A stretch of DNA of 64,000 bases from Gemmatimonadota bacterium (GTDB lineage Bacteria > Latescibacterota > UBA2968 > UBA8231): contig JABHFS010000189.1 of the NCBI GenBank assembly GCA_018672475.1, forward strand, positions 1-64,000, written 5' to 3'. Numbering within the stretch: position 1 is the stretch's first letter; each line of letters opens with the position of its first letter. This document shows positions 8,474 through 17,910 of this stretch, in pieces. Under the pieces are notes generated by a model. That model saw nothing but the letters and a program-made list of their open reading frames with translations, was not told the origin of the DNA and did no database searches. The position numbers and the translations under genes were made by a program.

Positions 8474-9565
8474 ATGGCAGCCAAATACCGCGTCGGCGTC
8501 ATCGCCTCCGGCCGCATCGCCCGCGAGCACGGCCGCGGCTGGGCCGAATGCGAGCACACCGAAATCGCCGCCATCGCCGATGCGCACCCCGAAGCGCTCG
8601 CCAGCTATGCCGCTGACTTCGACGTCAAGGCGACCTATACCGATTACCGCGAAATGCTCGACAAAGAAAACCTCGACATCATCAGCGTCTGTTCTTGGGA
8701 TCCGCAACACGCTGAAATGTCGATCGCCGCTTGCTCGCGCCGCCCCAAAGCCGTGCTCTGCGAAAAACCGATGGCCATATCTCTCGGCGAAGCCGACGCG
8801 ATGATCATTGCCGCTCAACGCAACGAAGTGAAACTCGCCATCGGCCACCAGCGCCGCTTCTATTCCTGCTGGCGCGAAGCCCGCCGCATGATCGCCGACG
8901 GAGCCATCGGCAAACCGCAACGCCTGTGGTCGGCCATCAAAGCCGGCATGATGAACACCGGCACGCACTGCATCGACTTCCAACTCTACGCGCTCGGCGA
9001 TCCGAAGGTCAACTGGGTGATGGGCTCGGTCGAACGCCATACCGACCATTTCGTCTTCGGGCACCGGGTCGAGGACCGCTGCGCTGGTATTATAGGCTAC
9101 GAGGGCGGTATTGAAGGCGTGATCGAAAACGAGATGAACGACACCTACCAGGTCGGCGCGCATATCTACGGCGAGGACGGCATGCTCGCGGTCAACGACA
9201 ATAGCCTGCGTTATATGAACGCGTCTTCGGGCGGTTGGAAAGAGTTCGAGCCTGACGAAAAAGCCACCGGCGGCTACGGCAACGCCTTCGTCGACCAGGC
9301 CTATGGCATCTGCCGTTGGATCGAGGGCGATTTCGAGGACTACTACGGCAAGGCCGAACACGGTAAGGCCGCCACTGAGATCATGATGGCCGTTTATGAG
9401 TCGGCGCGCATGCACGAGCGCGTCTCGCTGCCATTGCAAACGCGGGCCAACCCCTTAGATGTCGCCGTCGAAGAAGGCCGCATCCCCGTCACCCGCCCAG
9501 GGTTTTGGGACGAGCGCTCCTTCTTGGTCCGCGGCGAGAGCATGAGCTGGGTCAAGGACAAATAG
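8474..9565 (+). CDS. Gfo/Idh/MocA-family oxidoreductase
   Basis: The 363-residue product starts at ATG 8474, preceded by AAAGGA. It has an N-terminal Rossmann fold (VGVIASGRIAREHGRGW) and the conserved CEKPMA motif with the catalytic-region lysine at about residue 100. The C-terminal alpha/beta dimerisation domain follows with GTHCIDFQLYALG, the typical G-x-H-x-x-D segment. Members oxidise or epimerise sugars, inositols and derivatives with a bound NAD(P). The following PhyH gene runs in the same direction, so a joint operon is likely. Substrate unknown. Confidence 0.88.
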   Translation: MAAKYRVGVIASGRIAREHGRGWAECEHTEIAAIADAHPEALASYAADFDVKATYTDYREMLDKENLDIISVCSWDPQHAEMSIAACSRRPKAVLCEKPMAISLGEADAMIIAAQRNEVKLAIGHQRRFYSCWREARRMIADGAIGKPQRLWSAIKAGMMNTGTHCIDFQLYALGDPKVNWVMGSVERHTDHFVFGHRVEDRCAGIIGYEGGIEGVIENEMNDTYQVGAHIYGEDGMLAVNDNSLRYMNASSGGWKEFEPDEKATGGYGNAFVDQAYGICRWIEGDFEDYYGKAEHGKAATEIMMAVYESARMHERVSLPLQTRANPLDVAVEEGRIPVTRPGFWDERSFLVRGESMSWVKDK

Positions 9566-9567
9566 CC

Positions 9568-9684
9568 ATGGAAATCGGCATCCTGATCACGAACAAGCGC
9601 GAATACGACGAGGCCTTCGACTGGGACTACGGCTATATCGAAGGTTTCCCCGGGATGCTCGGGCCCGACGAAGACGATGCGTGA
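9568..9684 (+). CDS. Small ORF of 38 codons, possible gene fragment
   Basis: It starts two bases after the stop of the Gfo/Idh/MocA gene and reads MEIGILITNKREYDEAFD, ending in an acidic stretch (LGPDEDDA). A second frame continues at 9677 (MREAIMANHNIGELLS) up to the next PhyH gene, so the pair could be one short peptide split by a frameshift. I do not recognise the family. The composition looks like coding sequence, but the length and split make a remnant as likely as a gene. Confidence 0.35.
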   Translation: MEIGILITNKREYDEAFDWDYGYIEGFPGMLGPDEDDA

Positions 9685-9729
9685 GGCGATTATGGCCAAC
9701 CACAATATCGGCGAGTTGCTCTCGTGAAC

Positions 9730-10584
9730 ATGCAAACGCTCACGCCCACCGAGGCCGAGCACTTCCTCGACAAGGGCTACGTCACCATCCCCGGCTGCTT
9801 CACCCGCGACTTCGCACAACCGCTCATCAGTCACGCCTACGAGCGAATGGGCTGCGACCCCAATGACCCGGCCACCTGGACCGAGCCAATCCGCTATCTC
9901 GACCACGCGCACAAGTTTAACGTCAAGGAGCTCTGTCCCAAAGCCTGGGGTGCGATCTGCGATATTTTAGGCGGCGAAGACCGCATCGACCCGACGGTGC
10001 GACGCATGGAAACGATTCACTTTTCTTCGGTCGAGTCGTTCAAATGGTCCGACGCCTTTATTGTCAACTTCCGCTACGGCACCGACGAGCCCTGGCGACC
10101 CCCCGCGCCCGACACCGCCCGCTGGCACAAGGACGGCAGTTTCTTCAAGCACTTCCTCGACAGCCCCGAACAAGCCCTGCTCACCGTGATCCAATGGACC
10201 GACACGCCCCCTAGGTCCGGCGGCACCTTTGTCGCCTGCGATTCCTTTCGACACATCGCCCGCTACCTCGCCGAGCATCCCGAGGGGGCAGAGCCCGGTG
10301 CTTGCGGCGCCCTTATCGACCAGTGCGAAGACTTTATCGAGCTGACCGGCAAAACCGGCGACCTGACCCTTCTCCACCCCTTTACGCTACACGCCTCTTC
10401 GCCGAATCCCTCGGGCCGACCTCGCTTTATGTCCAACCCTCCAGTCGCTCTCAAAGAGCCGTTTAATTTTAATCGCAAAGACCCGGCCGATTTTTCTCTG
10501 GTGGAGCGCGGTGTATTGCGCGCGTTGGGCATCGAGCGCTACGATTTTCAGATATCGGCACCGAGAGAGTGGTACGGGCTTTGA
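9730..10584 (+). CDS. PhyH-family Fe(II)/2-oxoglutarate dioxygenase
   Basis: This 284-residue protein starts at ATG 9730 (an in-frame GTG at 9724 is possible). Family features are LDKGYVTIPGCF at the N-terminus, the iron-binding H-x-D in RWHKDGSF, the distal histidine in LHPFTLHASSPN and the 2-oxoglutarate-binding arginine in GRPRFMSN. All three iron ligands are therefore present. The protein probably hydroxylates a small molecule; the substrate is unknown. It follows the Gfo/Idh/MocA gene and the 38-codon ORF on the same strand and probably belongs to that operon. Confidence 0.85.
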   Translation: MQTLTPTEAEHFLDKGYVTIPGCFTRDFAQPLISHAYERMGCDPNDPATWTEPIRYLDHAHKFNVKELCPKAWGAICDILGGEDRIDPTVRRMETIHFSSVESFKWSDAFIVNFRYGTDEPWRPPAPDTARWHKDGSFFKHFLDSPEQALLTVIQWTDTPPRSGGTFVACDSFRHIARYLAEHPEGAEPGACGALIDQCEDFIELTGKTGDLTLLHPFTLHASSPNPSGRPRFMSNPPVALKEPFNFNRKDPADFSLVERGVLRALGIERYDFQISAPREWYGL

Positions 10585-11070
10585 TCAATCCCGTCATTTT
10601 ATCAAAGGGGATGGATCCGACGATATATATCCGTCTCCATCGCGGACGAAAGCCCAACGCTGTGACCTAGGTGCCCGAAATACTGCTCAACCAGCGGGTC
10701 TGCTTCTACACTCATTTTATTATATCCATCGCATACCTACCCCCTTATTGACAAAGGCAAGATATTCGCAGGCTGTTACGGCAGTGTGGCGTTTCGGTGT
10801 GGATTTATTTTCACAGCCTTTAGCAGCAAGCGGCACAGCGCCCCCAATGGATAGCCCTGTGCAAATATCAGGTCCAGAGGACCAAAGCGGTTGGGTGCTC
10901 AGAAATGATCTGAGTGACGAATTGTATTTCGGTGGACAAGATGCTCACGCTATCCGCTGCCTGAGGTGGCCCTCACACACGGCGTGCAGCGTAGACCAGA
11001 GTCTAGATTCTGCTGAAATACCAATACAGAGACCTGGTGGCAAGAATTCCCTGTATTTTACAAAAAACCG
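10585..11070. other. Gene-poor stretch between PhyH and mltG
   Basis: An open frame crosses most of this interval, but the product has no recognisable motif, overlaps the end of the PhyH gene and has no good start. I treat the interval as non-coding or as an unrecognisable remnant. No terminator with a clear T-run is visible. Confidence 0.4.
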
Positions 11071-11979
11071 CTATTGTTCGTAGAACTTACCGGGGAAGAG
11101 CTGTCTTATATCGCCGTATTTTAATCTGTAATTTTCTTTTGCCCGGTCTGCATTTTCACGATGCTTTGCATAATCTGAAATATTCTCGAAGCGCAACTTG
11201 CCCGTGGTCCAGTCGAAAACGAAGAAGTATATCGAATTATCGGCGCGCGGTTTTTTAACCGCTGCCAGAGCGGCATCGCTAAAAAAACAAATGGGCGTAG
11301 GTGGCAACCCAGTCCTTGCATACAAATTGTAGGGAGAAGAAGAGACCGATTCCAGATCCCTGTACAACAAAAAGGGCCGGTGAAAACCCAGGGCATACTC
11401 CACCGTCGGACAAGAACCTAGTTTGTCGTCTCTGGCGATCCGATTGTAGAAAACAGCCGCGACCTTGTCGTGATCCACATTGGAAACGGCTTCTTTTTCT
11501 ACCATACTAGCCAGAATGATCTGCTCCCGCAGCTGCAACCCTTTGCCGGCCGGCAAGTGCTCCAAACGCGCCGCGCTTATCGCCAGCAGTCGCTTTATTA
11601 CTTTGCGCGCATTTGCCAAATCGCGCTCTTCAAAAGCTCCTGCAGCATCGGGCACCGGTTTCTTCAAATCCAGATCTGTAAATGCAAAAACACCAGGTGA
11701 CAACAGTCCCTCGAAACGATTTCCCGCGAATGGGTTTTTAGATTGAGTGGGCAGATCCCGGAGACCAGGCACAAAAGAGTGCGCAGGATAATTTTCCGTC
11801 CTTGCTAGGTACAATACTGAACCGCAGGTTAGAATGTCCTGGGCTGCGAGCCGCTTGCACCAGTCCTGCACCCGCTCTCCTGCCTTTACTTCGATAAAGA
11901 CTTTTTCCGCAAAAGCATTACCCGACCACCCGAGCAGGAAAATAAGAATTAGCCGCACGGGTTCAACCCACAAATACAC
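11071..11979 (-). CDS. mltG: Endolytic murein transglycosylase MltG-like
   Basis: The 302-residue protein starts at a GTG at 11979. An N-terminal hydrophobic segment (LILIFLLGW) acts as signal or anchor. The YceG/MltG core carries IILASMVEKEA (catalytic glutamate at about residue 161), AVFYNRIARDDKLGSCPTVEY and SPYNLYARTGLPPTPIC, all family hallmarks. MltG cleaves nascent peptidoglycan strands in the periplasm and sets glycan length. It is usually 320-350 residues and next to fab or DNA-polymerase genes; here it stands alone between PhyH genes. Codon use looks less GC-biased than that of its neighbours. Confidence 0.9.
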   Translation of the reverse strand: MYLWVEPVRLILIFLLGWSGNAFAEKVFIEVKAGERVQDWCKRLAAQDILTCGSVLYLARTENYPAHSFVPGLRDLPTQSKNPFAGNRFEGLLSPGVFAFTDLDLKKPVPDAAGAFEERDLANARKVIKRLLAISAARLEHLPAGKGLQLREQIILASMVEKEAVSNVDHDKVAAVFYNRIARDDKLGSCPTVEYALGFHRPFLLYRDLESVSSSPYNLYARTGLPPTPICFFSDAALAAVKKPRADNSIYFFVFDWTTGKLRFENISDYAKHRENADRAKENYRLKYGDIRQLFPGKFYEQ

Positions 11980-12173
11980 ATTGATTCTTGAGGCTCGTTT
12001 GGGGTGCTAGCGCTCATCTATTTTCTACCAGCAAGGGTTTTTTTGCTCATTAATAGACCAAGAAGTATAGGAAATTCAAAAGACATCTACCGACAACGTG
12101 AGATACGTACTTCCTTGTGCCTACCTCTTTTTTCTCCTAGCTTTCCATTATTCTATATATAGGAGCCGCCAAC

Positions 12174-13160
12174 ATGCCCCATCTAACGCCATCCCAACTC
12201 GACCACTACCGCGAAAACGGCTACGTGCTCGTCGAAAGCCTACTCGACCCCGCCGCCGATCTCGACCCCGTACTCGCCGAATACGAAAAAGTGCTCGGAG
12301 AACTCGCCGACGAACTCTTCGCCAAAAAGAAAATAGCCTCCACCTACGCCGACCTCGACTTCGACCAGCGCCTCTGCCAGATCTACAACGAAACCGGCCA
12401 GGTGCACGCCCAGCACTTCGACATCTCGCTGCCGCAGGGCAACACCACCGACGCGCCCATCGCCGTCATCCCCTCCGCCTTCGCCGCGTTGCGCAATGAA
12501 AGACTGCTCGACATCATCGAAGACCTCATCGGTCCCGAGATCTACTCCAACCCCGTCCAGCACATCCGCATCAAACCCCCCGAGCAGTATTTGCCCGGCA
12601 TTCCCAAGGACCACCACGGCCGCATCGCCGGTTTCGCCGTCGGTGCCACGCCCTGGCACCAGGACAATGGCGTGGTGCTGCCCGAAGCCGACGAGACCGA
12701 TATGCTGACAGTGTGGATGCCGCTGACCGACGCCTTTCGCGAACACGGCTGTATCGAAGTGGTCGCCGGCAGCCACCGCGACGGGTTATTGCACCACTGC
12801 CAGGGCAATGGCATCGGCCTATTTGTGCAAGACAAACACCTCGACCCAGACCGCGTCGTCACCGCACAAATGAAGCGCGGCGACGTGCTCTTTATGCACC
12901 GGCTCACCTGCCACTCCTCGTTGCCCAATGTCAGCGACAAGGTGCGCATCAGCTTTGACCTGCGCTATAACCCCACCGGCCAACCCACCGGTCGACCACT
13001 CTTCCCCGGTTTTGTCGCCCGCAGCCGCCAAGACCCCACCAGCGAACTGCGCGACGCCGAGGCCTGGGCGCAGTCTTGGTACGACACGCGTGAAAAACTG
13101 AGCCGCGTAGACGTGCCCACCTTCAACCGCTGGCCGTCCAACGACCCCGTCTGCGCCTGA
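12174..13160 (+). CDS. PhyH-family Fe(II)/2-oxoglutarate dioxygenase
   Basis: The 328-residue product carries a complete facial triad: H-x-D in PWHQDNGVV and the distal histidine in FMHRLTCHSSLPN, followed by the 2OG-binding arginine in KVRISFDLRY. The N-terminus has YRENGYVLVES and the core IEVVAGSHRDGLL. RRYN-type ends and a polar C-terminal extension of about 60 residues are typical of the longer PhyH subfamily. ATG 12174 follows AGGAG at good spacing. Only 10 bases separate it from the next PhyH gene, so the two are cotranscribed. Substrate unknown. Confidence 0.87.
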   Translation: MPHLTPSQLDHYRENGYVLVESLLDPAADLDPVLAEYEKVLGELADELFAKKKIASTYADLDFDQRLCQIYNETGQVHAQHFDISLPQGNTTDAPIAVIPSAFAALRNERLLDIIEDLIGPEIYSNPVQHIRIKPPEQYLPGIPKDHHGRIAGFAVGATPWHQDNGVVLPEADETDMLTVWMPLTDAFREHGCIEVVAGSHRDGLLHHCQGNGIGLFVQDKHLDPDRVVTAQMKRGDVLFMHRLTCHSSLPNVSDKVRISFDLRYNPTGQPTGRPLFPGFVARSRQDPTSELRDAEAWAQSWYDTREKLSRVDVPTFNRWPSNDPVCA

Positions 13161-13170
13161 GGCGTTATAT

Positions 13171-14070
13171 ATGATTGAATTGCAATTGAGCGACGATGAG
13201 CACGCCGCCAAAAAACTAAAACCCGAGCACTTGCAACAAGCCGTTGCCGCCATCCGCAAAGATGGCTTCGTCGTCCTCCACCGCGCCATTGACCCGAACC
13301 ACATCGCCGTCTTGCGCGAGCGCATGCTCGCCGATGTCGATGAGATCCTCGCCCTCGACGATGTGCCCTATCAGTTCAAAAACGGCCATCTGCAACAAAG
13401 CCCGCCACCCTTCCCGCCTTATCTCTTCCGCGACGTGCTGGCCAACGACTTCGTCGTCGACGTGACGCAGGCCGTGCTCGGCGAGGGCGTCAAAAATGCC
13501 TTCTACAGCGGCAACACCTGCCTACCCAACCCGCACCAACAGCCGTTGCACGTCGACTCGGGCCAGCTCTGGCCCGACCTCCGCCAGGCGACACCCGCCT
13601 ACAACCTCGTCGTCAACGTACCCATCGTCGACACCACCCCAAAAAACGGCAGCACCGAACTCTGGCCCGGCACCCACCTCGACACCACCCGCGCCATGAG
13701 CGACGGCGATATCAAACTTGCACCTGCAGACGAAGAACGCCAACGCGCCAAATGCCAACCTCTGCAACCGAGTATACCCGCAGGCAGCGTGCTGATCCGC
13801 GATCTGCGTCTATGGCACCGTGGCATGCCCAACCACAGCGAGCAAGCCCGGCCGATGATCGCGATGATCCACTGGCCGCGCTGGTGGCACATAGGCAAGC
13901 CGCTATTGTTCGCCAAAGGGACTGAAGCATTATTCGCGGATAGCGCACTGGAGACGGTGGCGGAATTTGTCGACGGGCCGATCGATTATATCAGCCGAAA
14001 CCGAAAACACGACTACAAACCGCCTGCTGATGCCGTGCCTCACGGCGCCAGTCGACGACACTCCAAGTAA
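13171..14070 (+). CDS. PhyH-like Fe(II)/2-oxoglutarate dioxygenase
   Basis: This is a 299-residue protein in tandem with the preceding PhyH gene but only distantly similar to it. The N-terminal IRKDGFVVLHRAID is typical. The iron ligands are H-x-D in PLHVDSGQ and the histidine in RLWHRGMPN, and a conserved NGSTELWPGTH takes the place of the usual GSH loop. A family role in oxidising a small organic substrate is likely. Its 3' end overlaps the convergent DUF1015 gene by 31 bases. Confidence 0.82.
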   Translation: MIELQLSDDEHAAKKLKPEHLQQAVAAIRKDGFVVLHRAIDPNHIAVLRERMLADVDEILALDDVPYQFKNGHLQQSPPPFPPYLFRDVLANDFVVDVTQAVLGEGVKNAFYSGNTCLPNPHQQPLHVDSGQLWPDLRQATPAYNLVVNVPIVDTTPKNGSTELWPGTHLDTTRAMSDGDIKLAPADEERQRAKCQPLQPSIPAGSVLIRDLRLWHRGMPNHSEQARPMIAMIHWPRWWHIGKPLLFAKGTEALFADSALETVAEFVDGPIDYISRNRKHDYKPPADAVPHGASRRHSK

Positions 14071-15350
14071 TAGCGTTTCTCCTCCGCCTCACCCAACGAG
14101 AAGGTCTTGCGCGGTGTAGCTCCGTCGATGACAATGGTCTCGAACAAATCGTGTTTGTCCATCACCGGCAGGAAGAAGCCTATGCTGGCCGGCGCGGCGG
14201 CCAGCTTCTCTAGTGCCTCTTCCCCATGGATATAATCGAGGCTGGCCAAAGAATGCGCGTCGAGATAGCGGTCGAGAAAAACCTGCAACGACGCCACCTC
14301 CAACTGGAAATCGGGTTTGGCAATGCTCAACAGGCCGCGTTCGGCCCCGCTTACATAAGGGATATGATGCCCTTCGCTTGCTGCCGCCTGCTGGCAGGCC
14401 GTTTCCCACGCATCCCGGTCGGCGAACGTCTGCCGGCTAAAACCCCGCCCCGCGCAATCCACCTCTAGCGCCGCTAAGAGATCATCGACCTCGACGCCAA
14501 AGACCGCCCGATGGATCGGCGCGAACTCCAGACCCTCGTCGTGCACGTTGACCAACTCGACGATGGCGTAGCGCGCCGGGTGGTTCATCACCAGCGACTC
14601 GTCTTCGGCCTCCGCCTTGAGCTGCTCCCAGACGGCACGGGCGGTGGCGAAAGAGTGGTTGCCGTCGCCCATCGCATAGGTCATCGGCGGTTCGCCGCGC
14701 GAGAGGCGGGCGATATGCGCGGCGACTTCGTCGATCAGTTGGCCGTCGTCGACGCGCCAACCGCGGACCCGGCCGCCACCCAGCATCAGCTCGACGTCGT
14801 AGGCTTCTTCGAGATCTTTCAGGAAGAGCGGTTCGATAACCGTGCGCTGCGGATCGTCGATCAGCACCATGATATGCGGCGTCTCCAGCGACGCCTCCTG
14901 CCGCACCTGTATCCTCGGCGGCAAGCGACTCTCGTCGGTGCCCTCGGTGGTGCGGATCAGCTTCTGGGTCCCGTCACGATAATCATATTGCTCAAGGTCG
15001 AGCGCAACGATCAGCCCTTTGCGCGTCGAGGCGCGCCCGACATTGCGCTCGACCAGCATAAAACCGGGCCGTTGCTCGACCAACACTCCATCCGCCAGAT
15101 ATTCCTGCATCCTTTGGTTGATGTCGGCGATGACTTCTTCGCGGTTGGCCGAGTCGAGATATACCTCCGGAAAAACTAGGTGCAGCGACGAGGGGGCGGC
15201 CCCAACGACCCGCCGCACTTCCTCCCAGTATTCGGGTTGCGAGGTGTACTGGTCGCAGGCGATAACCGCCCACGTTTCGAGCGGGACATCCGCCCGCGGT
15301 AAGAGCAGGGTCGGCACGTGCAGGGCGATTTCGGGATAGTGGCGTTTCAT
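14040..15350 (-). CDS. DUF1015-family protein
   Basis: The 436-residue protein matches the conserved DUF1015 family. It shows WAVIACDQYTSQPEYW near the N-terminus, the IDDP segment, and the hallmark YAMGDGNHSFATARA in the middle. The family is widespread in bacteria and some fungi and has no established biochemical function. The C-terminal IGFFLPVMDKHDLFETI is also conserved. ATG at 15350. It is followed upstream on the same strand by the sugar isomerase/HAD pair, 6 bases away, and so probably shares their transcript. Confidence 0.85.
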   Translation of the reverse strand: MKRHYPEIALHVPTLLLPRADVPLETWAVIACDQYTSQPEYWEEVRRVVGAAPSSLHLVFPEVYLDSANREEVIADINQRMQEYLADGVLVEQRPGFMLVERNVGRASTRKGLIVALDLEQYDYRDGTQKLIRTTEGTDESRLPPRIQVRQEASLETPHIMVLIDDPQRTVIEPLFLKDLEEAYDVELMLGGGRVRGWRVDDGQLIDEVAAHIARLSRGEPPMTYAMGDGNHSFATARAVWEQLKAEAEDESLVMNHPARYAIVELVNVHDEGLEFAPIHRAVFGVEVDDLLAALEVDCAGRGFSRQTFADRDAWETACQQAAASEGHHIPYVSGAERGLLSIAKPDFQLEVASLQVFLDRYLDAHSLASLDYIHGEEALEKLAAAPASIGFFLPVMDKHDLFETIVIDGATPRKTFSLGEAEEKRYYLECRRLAP

Positions 15351-15356
15351 CTCCGA

Positions 15357-16184
15357 CTAACCGATCAACGGCCTGGCCCAAGCGGAGAATACCGGGAAAA
15401 TATCCTCCGGGTCCTCCAACTCCTGGTGCCAGCGCTTCTCGTGTTCGAACATGATCCAGCCGTCGTAATCGTGCTGCTTGAGCAGGGCGATAGCTTCTTG
15501 CAACGGCAGTTGGCCCGTACCCGGCGCCACGTAGCGCCAACCGTCCTTCATCGCCTCGGCGTGCTCGGGCTCGTAGACCGCGTCTTTGATGTGCGTATAA
15601 GCGACACGCGGCCCCACCGCCTCGTAGGTCTGCGTCAGCGACTCCTCGCCGACGCGCGCGGTGTGGCCCATATCCCACAACACGCCAAAGGCCTCGTTCG
15701 GCACGCGGTCGAGCAACAGCTTGCAATCCACCGCCTTGATCCATTCGTCATGCGTCTCGAAGAGCCATTTGAGGTCGGCCGCCCCGTCCAATGCGAGAAT
15801 CTGCTGCATCGTATCCCGGCCGACATCGGCCAGCTCTGCTTTAGAATGAACTGCGGAATCGCCGCCGCCAAAGACCCGGACGGCCCCGCAGCCCAACGCC
15901 TTGGCCACCGGAATCGAACGCCGCGCCTCCTCGACGTTGTCCTCCAGCTTCTCCGCTACGCACACCCGAATGCTCGAACTGATGCCCGAGACTTCCAACC
16001 CGGCGTCCTGCAACTGGCGCCGGGTCTCGGCAACACCGCTGGTAAAGGCAGGCAACTGCGTGATATCCATAGTCTCCTGCAAACCGCGAAAATCGACGCC
16101 GTCATAGCCGTATTTGCTGCCTTTGGCACAGATCATATCTAGGCCCCATTCTGGGCAGCCTAAAGTCGTAAAACTGAGTTTCAT
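15357..16184 (-). CDS. Sugar phosphate isomerase/epimerase-family TIM barrel
   Basis: The chosen start (ATG 16184, preceded by GGGAGGA) gives 275 residues; the longer open frame adds an unlikely Arg/Gly-rich leader. Xylose-isomerase-like TIM-barrel features are KLSFTTLGCPEW at strand 1, YDGVDFRG, ETHDEW, WDMGHT (metal-binding D-x-x-H), YTHIKDA and an acidic metal-site segment near the end (MFEHEKRW). Family members act on sugars, inososes or related polyols. The start overlaps the HAD gene stop as ATGA, so the two genes are translationally coupled. Confidence 0.87.
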   Translation of the reverse strand: MKLSFTTLGCPEWGLDMICAKGSKYGYDGVDFRGLQETMDITQLPAFTSGVAETRRQLQDAGLEVSGISSSIRVCVAEKLEDNVEEARRSIPVAKALGCGAVRVFGGGDSAVHSKAELADVGRDTMQQILALDGAADLKWLFETHDEWIKAVDCKLLLDRVPNEAFGVLWDMGHTARVGEESLTQTYEAVGPRVAYTHIKDAVYEPEHAEAMKDGWRYVAPGTGQLPLQEAIALLKQHDYDGWIMFEHEKRWHQELEDPEDIFPVFSAWARPLIG

Positions 16185-16831
16185 GCATCCTCCCGTATTA
16201 GAGCGTACACCAAAGGCGCCAACTCGTTTATATCGTTTAGAACTGCGAAGGCCCGGGAGAAATCGCTCTGCTCCGTCAGGCCCTGCGGAATAACCACACA
16301 GCGCAACCCGGCCGCCACTGCAGCCTGCAGCCCGCGCTCGGAATCCTCGACCACTAAACATTCGTCCGCCGCCAACCCATTGCGCTCCATCGCCACAAGG
16401 TAGGGCTCAGGCTCGGGTTTGGACGCCTCGTAATCTTCGCGCACTAAGACAAAATCAAAATACGACAACAGGCCCGCGTTGGCGTGGATCATCTCGAAAT
16501 GATCGCCGCGACAACTGGTCACTATGCCCATCCGCACTTTGCCGTGCAGCGCTGCGAGCGTTTCCCTCACCCCGGTTATCGGCTCGACGCCCCGCTGCAA
16601 TAATGCGCTATATCGTTCATTGCGCCGGGTGCGCAAGGCCGTAAACTCAGCCTCATCCAGAGGCCCGACAAATGCTTTGATGCCCTCGCTGGTCTTGAGG
16701 AAGGTCGCCACGAAGTCGGCTTCATTGATCTCAATGCCCTGCGCCGACAACTCGTCGCGACAGGCCTGAAAGTAGAGTTTCTCAGTGTCGACCAGCACGC
16801 CGTCGTTGTCCCAGAGAATTGCCTTTAGCAT
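16181..16831 (-). CDS. HAD-superfamily hydrolase (beta-phosphoglucomutase-like)
   Basis: This 216-residue HAD has motif I in LWDNDGVLVDTEKLYF, motif II serine/threonine in IVTSCR, a lysine in EASKPEPEPY and motif IV in VVEDSERGLQAAVAAG. Subclass I caps sit between motifs I and II. Such enzymes hydrolyse or transfer phosphate on sugar phosphates. Motif I is D-N-D rather than the usual D-x-D with a phenylalanine before it; both aspartates are kept. A GTG two codons upstream (16837) is an alternative start. It is the first gene of the isomerase/DUF1015 group. Confidence 0.86.
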   Translation of the reverse strand: MLKAILWDNDGVLVDTEKLYFQACRDELSAQGIEINEADFVATFLKTSEGIKAFVGPLDEAEFTALRTRRNERYSALLQRGVEPITGVRETLAALHGKVRMGIVTSCRGDHFEMIHANAGLLSYFDFVLVREDYEASKPEPEPYLVAMERNGLAADECLVVEDSERGLQAAVAAGLRCVVIPQGLTEQSDFSRAFAVLNDINELAPLVYALIREDA

Positions 16832-17004
16832 AGACACTCTTGATAGCGAATAGGGAAAGCCATACCTTGACTGAAAATAAGATCCGCCCCGGAACCATCG
16901 TCGTCAATACATTCATCCATCACATGCGCTCGCCATACTCCGCGCACTAGTTTATTCGAGCTATCGCGATGGCGCAGTCGATTCGGCCGCAAGAAAGCCA
17001 AACC

Positions 17005-17877
17005 ATGCTGAGCGAGCAACAGCGGCAACAGTTCCGCACCGAGGGCTATCTGCTCGTACCCGACGCGCTCGCCGATATCGGGCCACAACGCGTGCGCGAT
17101 GCCTACGAACAAGTGCGCGCGCAAACCGAAGCCCAATGGCGTGACGCCGTCGCCGCCGACACGGGTAAGGGGGTCTACGGGCAGGGTACCGCCGCCCACG
17201 TCATCCCCGACCTGTACCAGTACGACTCGCTCTTTCTCGACCTGTCCAATAACCCGGCGGTGATCCCCATACTAGAAGCCGTCGTCGGCCTCGACCTGCA
17301 GCTCACCGAAATGATTGCCCACAACCACCCCGCCGGCACCGACGCGCATATCGAGTGGCACCGCGACTGGCCGCCGTGGAACCATCCGACGCAAATACTA
17401 AAGGCCAAGGTCTTCTATTATCTCGACGATATCACCGACGACATGGGCCCCTTCAGCATCGTGCCCGGCAGCCATATTCGGCCGGACGACCCACCGGGGT
17501 CGGCGAACTCGTTCGCCGAAAACCCCAGCACCCAAGCGCCGTCCTACACCGGATCAGAACTTGAAAACATGCCGCAGATGAAAAAACTCACCGCCCCGGC
17601 CGGCACCGCCGTCATCTGGAATGTCGCGCTTTGGCACACCGCCACCGCCAATACCAGCCCGCGAGACCGCCGCCTCATCGCCTACGGCTATACGCATTTC
17701 TGGGTAAAGCAATGGGAAGACCGCACGCCGGCACGAGAGATCGTCGCCTGGGCCGACACGCCGCAAAAGCGACAGCTAATGGGCATCCACGCGGTGCAGG
17801 GTCGGGCGGCCTGGGACCGCCGTGACGTCGCCTACCTGCCCGAGCACCAGGCTATCGCCGACGCCAAACCCTTCTGA
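17005..17877 (+). CDS. PhyH-family Fe(II)/2-oxoglutarate dioxygenase
   Basis: The 290-residue product starts at ATG 17005; an upstream in-frame ATG at 16969 lacks a better ribosome site. It has FRTEGYLLVPDAL, the H-x-D motif in EWHRDWPPW, FSIVPGSHIRPDD, the distal histidine in ALWHTATANTSP and an arginine in RRLIAYGYTHF. All catalytic positions are present. A 60-residue C-terminal extension rich in charged residues follows the core. It is read away from the divergent HAD gene. A small hypothetical gene follows at 17911. Confidence 0.86.
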   Translation: MLSEQQRQQFRTEGYLLVPDALADIGPQRVRDAYEQVRAQTEAQWRDAVAADTGKGVYGQGTAAHVIPDLYQYDSLFLDLSNNPAVIPILEAVVGLDLQLTEMIAHNHPAGTDAHIEWHRDWPPWNHPTQILKAKVFYYLDDITDDMGPFSIVPGSHIRPDDPPGSANSFAENPSTQAPSYTGSELENMPQMKKLTAPAGTAVIWNVALWHTATANTSPRDRRLIAYGYTHFWVKQWEDRTPAREIVAWADTPQKRQLMGIHAVQGRAAWDRRDVAYLPEHQAIADAKPF

Positions 17878-17910
17878 AACCCACCGCGCAACCATAGAGT
17901 CTATGAGTAT

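Noticed and set aside
8360..9439. Long minus-strand open frame of 359 codons
   Set aside because: It lies opposite the Gfo/Idh/MocA gene, has biased composition and no known motif; it is a GC-rich shadow frame.
10511..11083. Plus-strand open frame of 190 codons
   Set aside because: It overlaps the PhyH end in another frame, has no recognisable motif and no ribosome site.
14040..14070. 31-bp overlap of the PhyH gene and DUF1015 gene as an odd antisense signal
   Set aside because: Both genes are convergent and complete; this is a normal tail-to-tail overlap.
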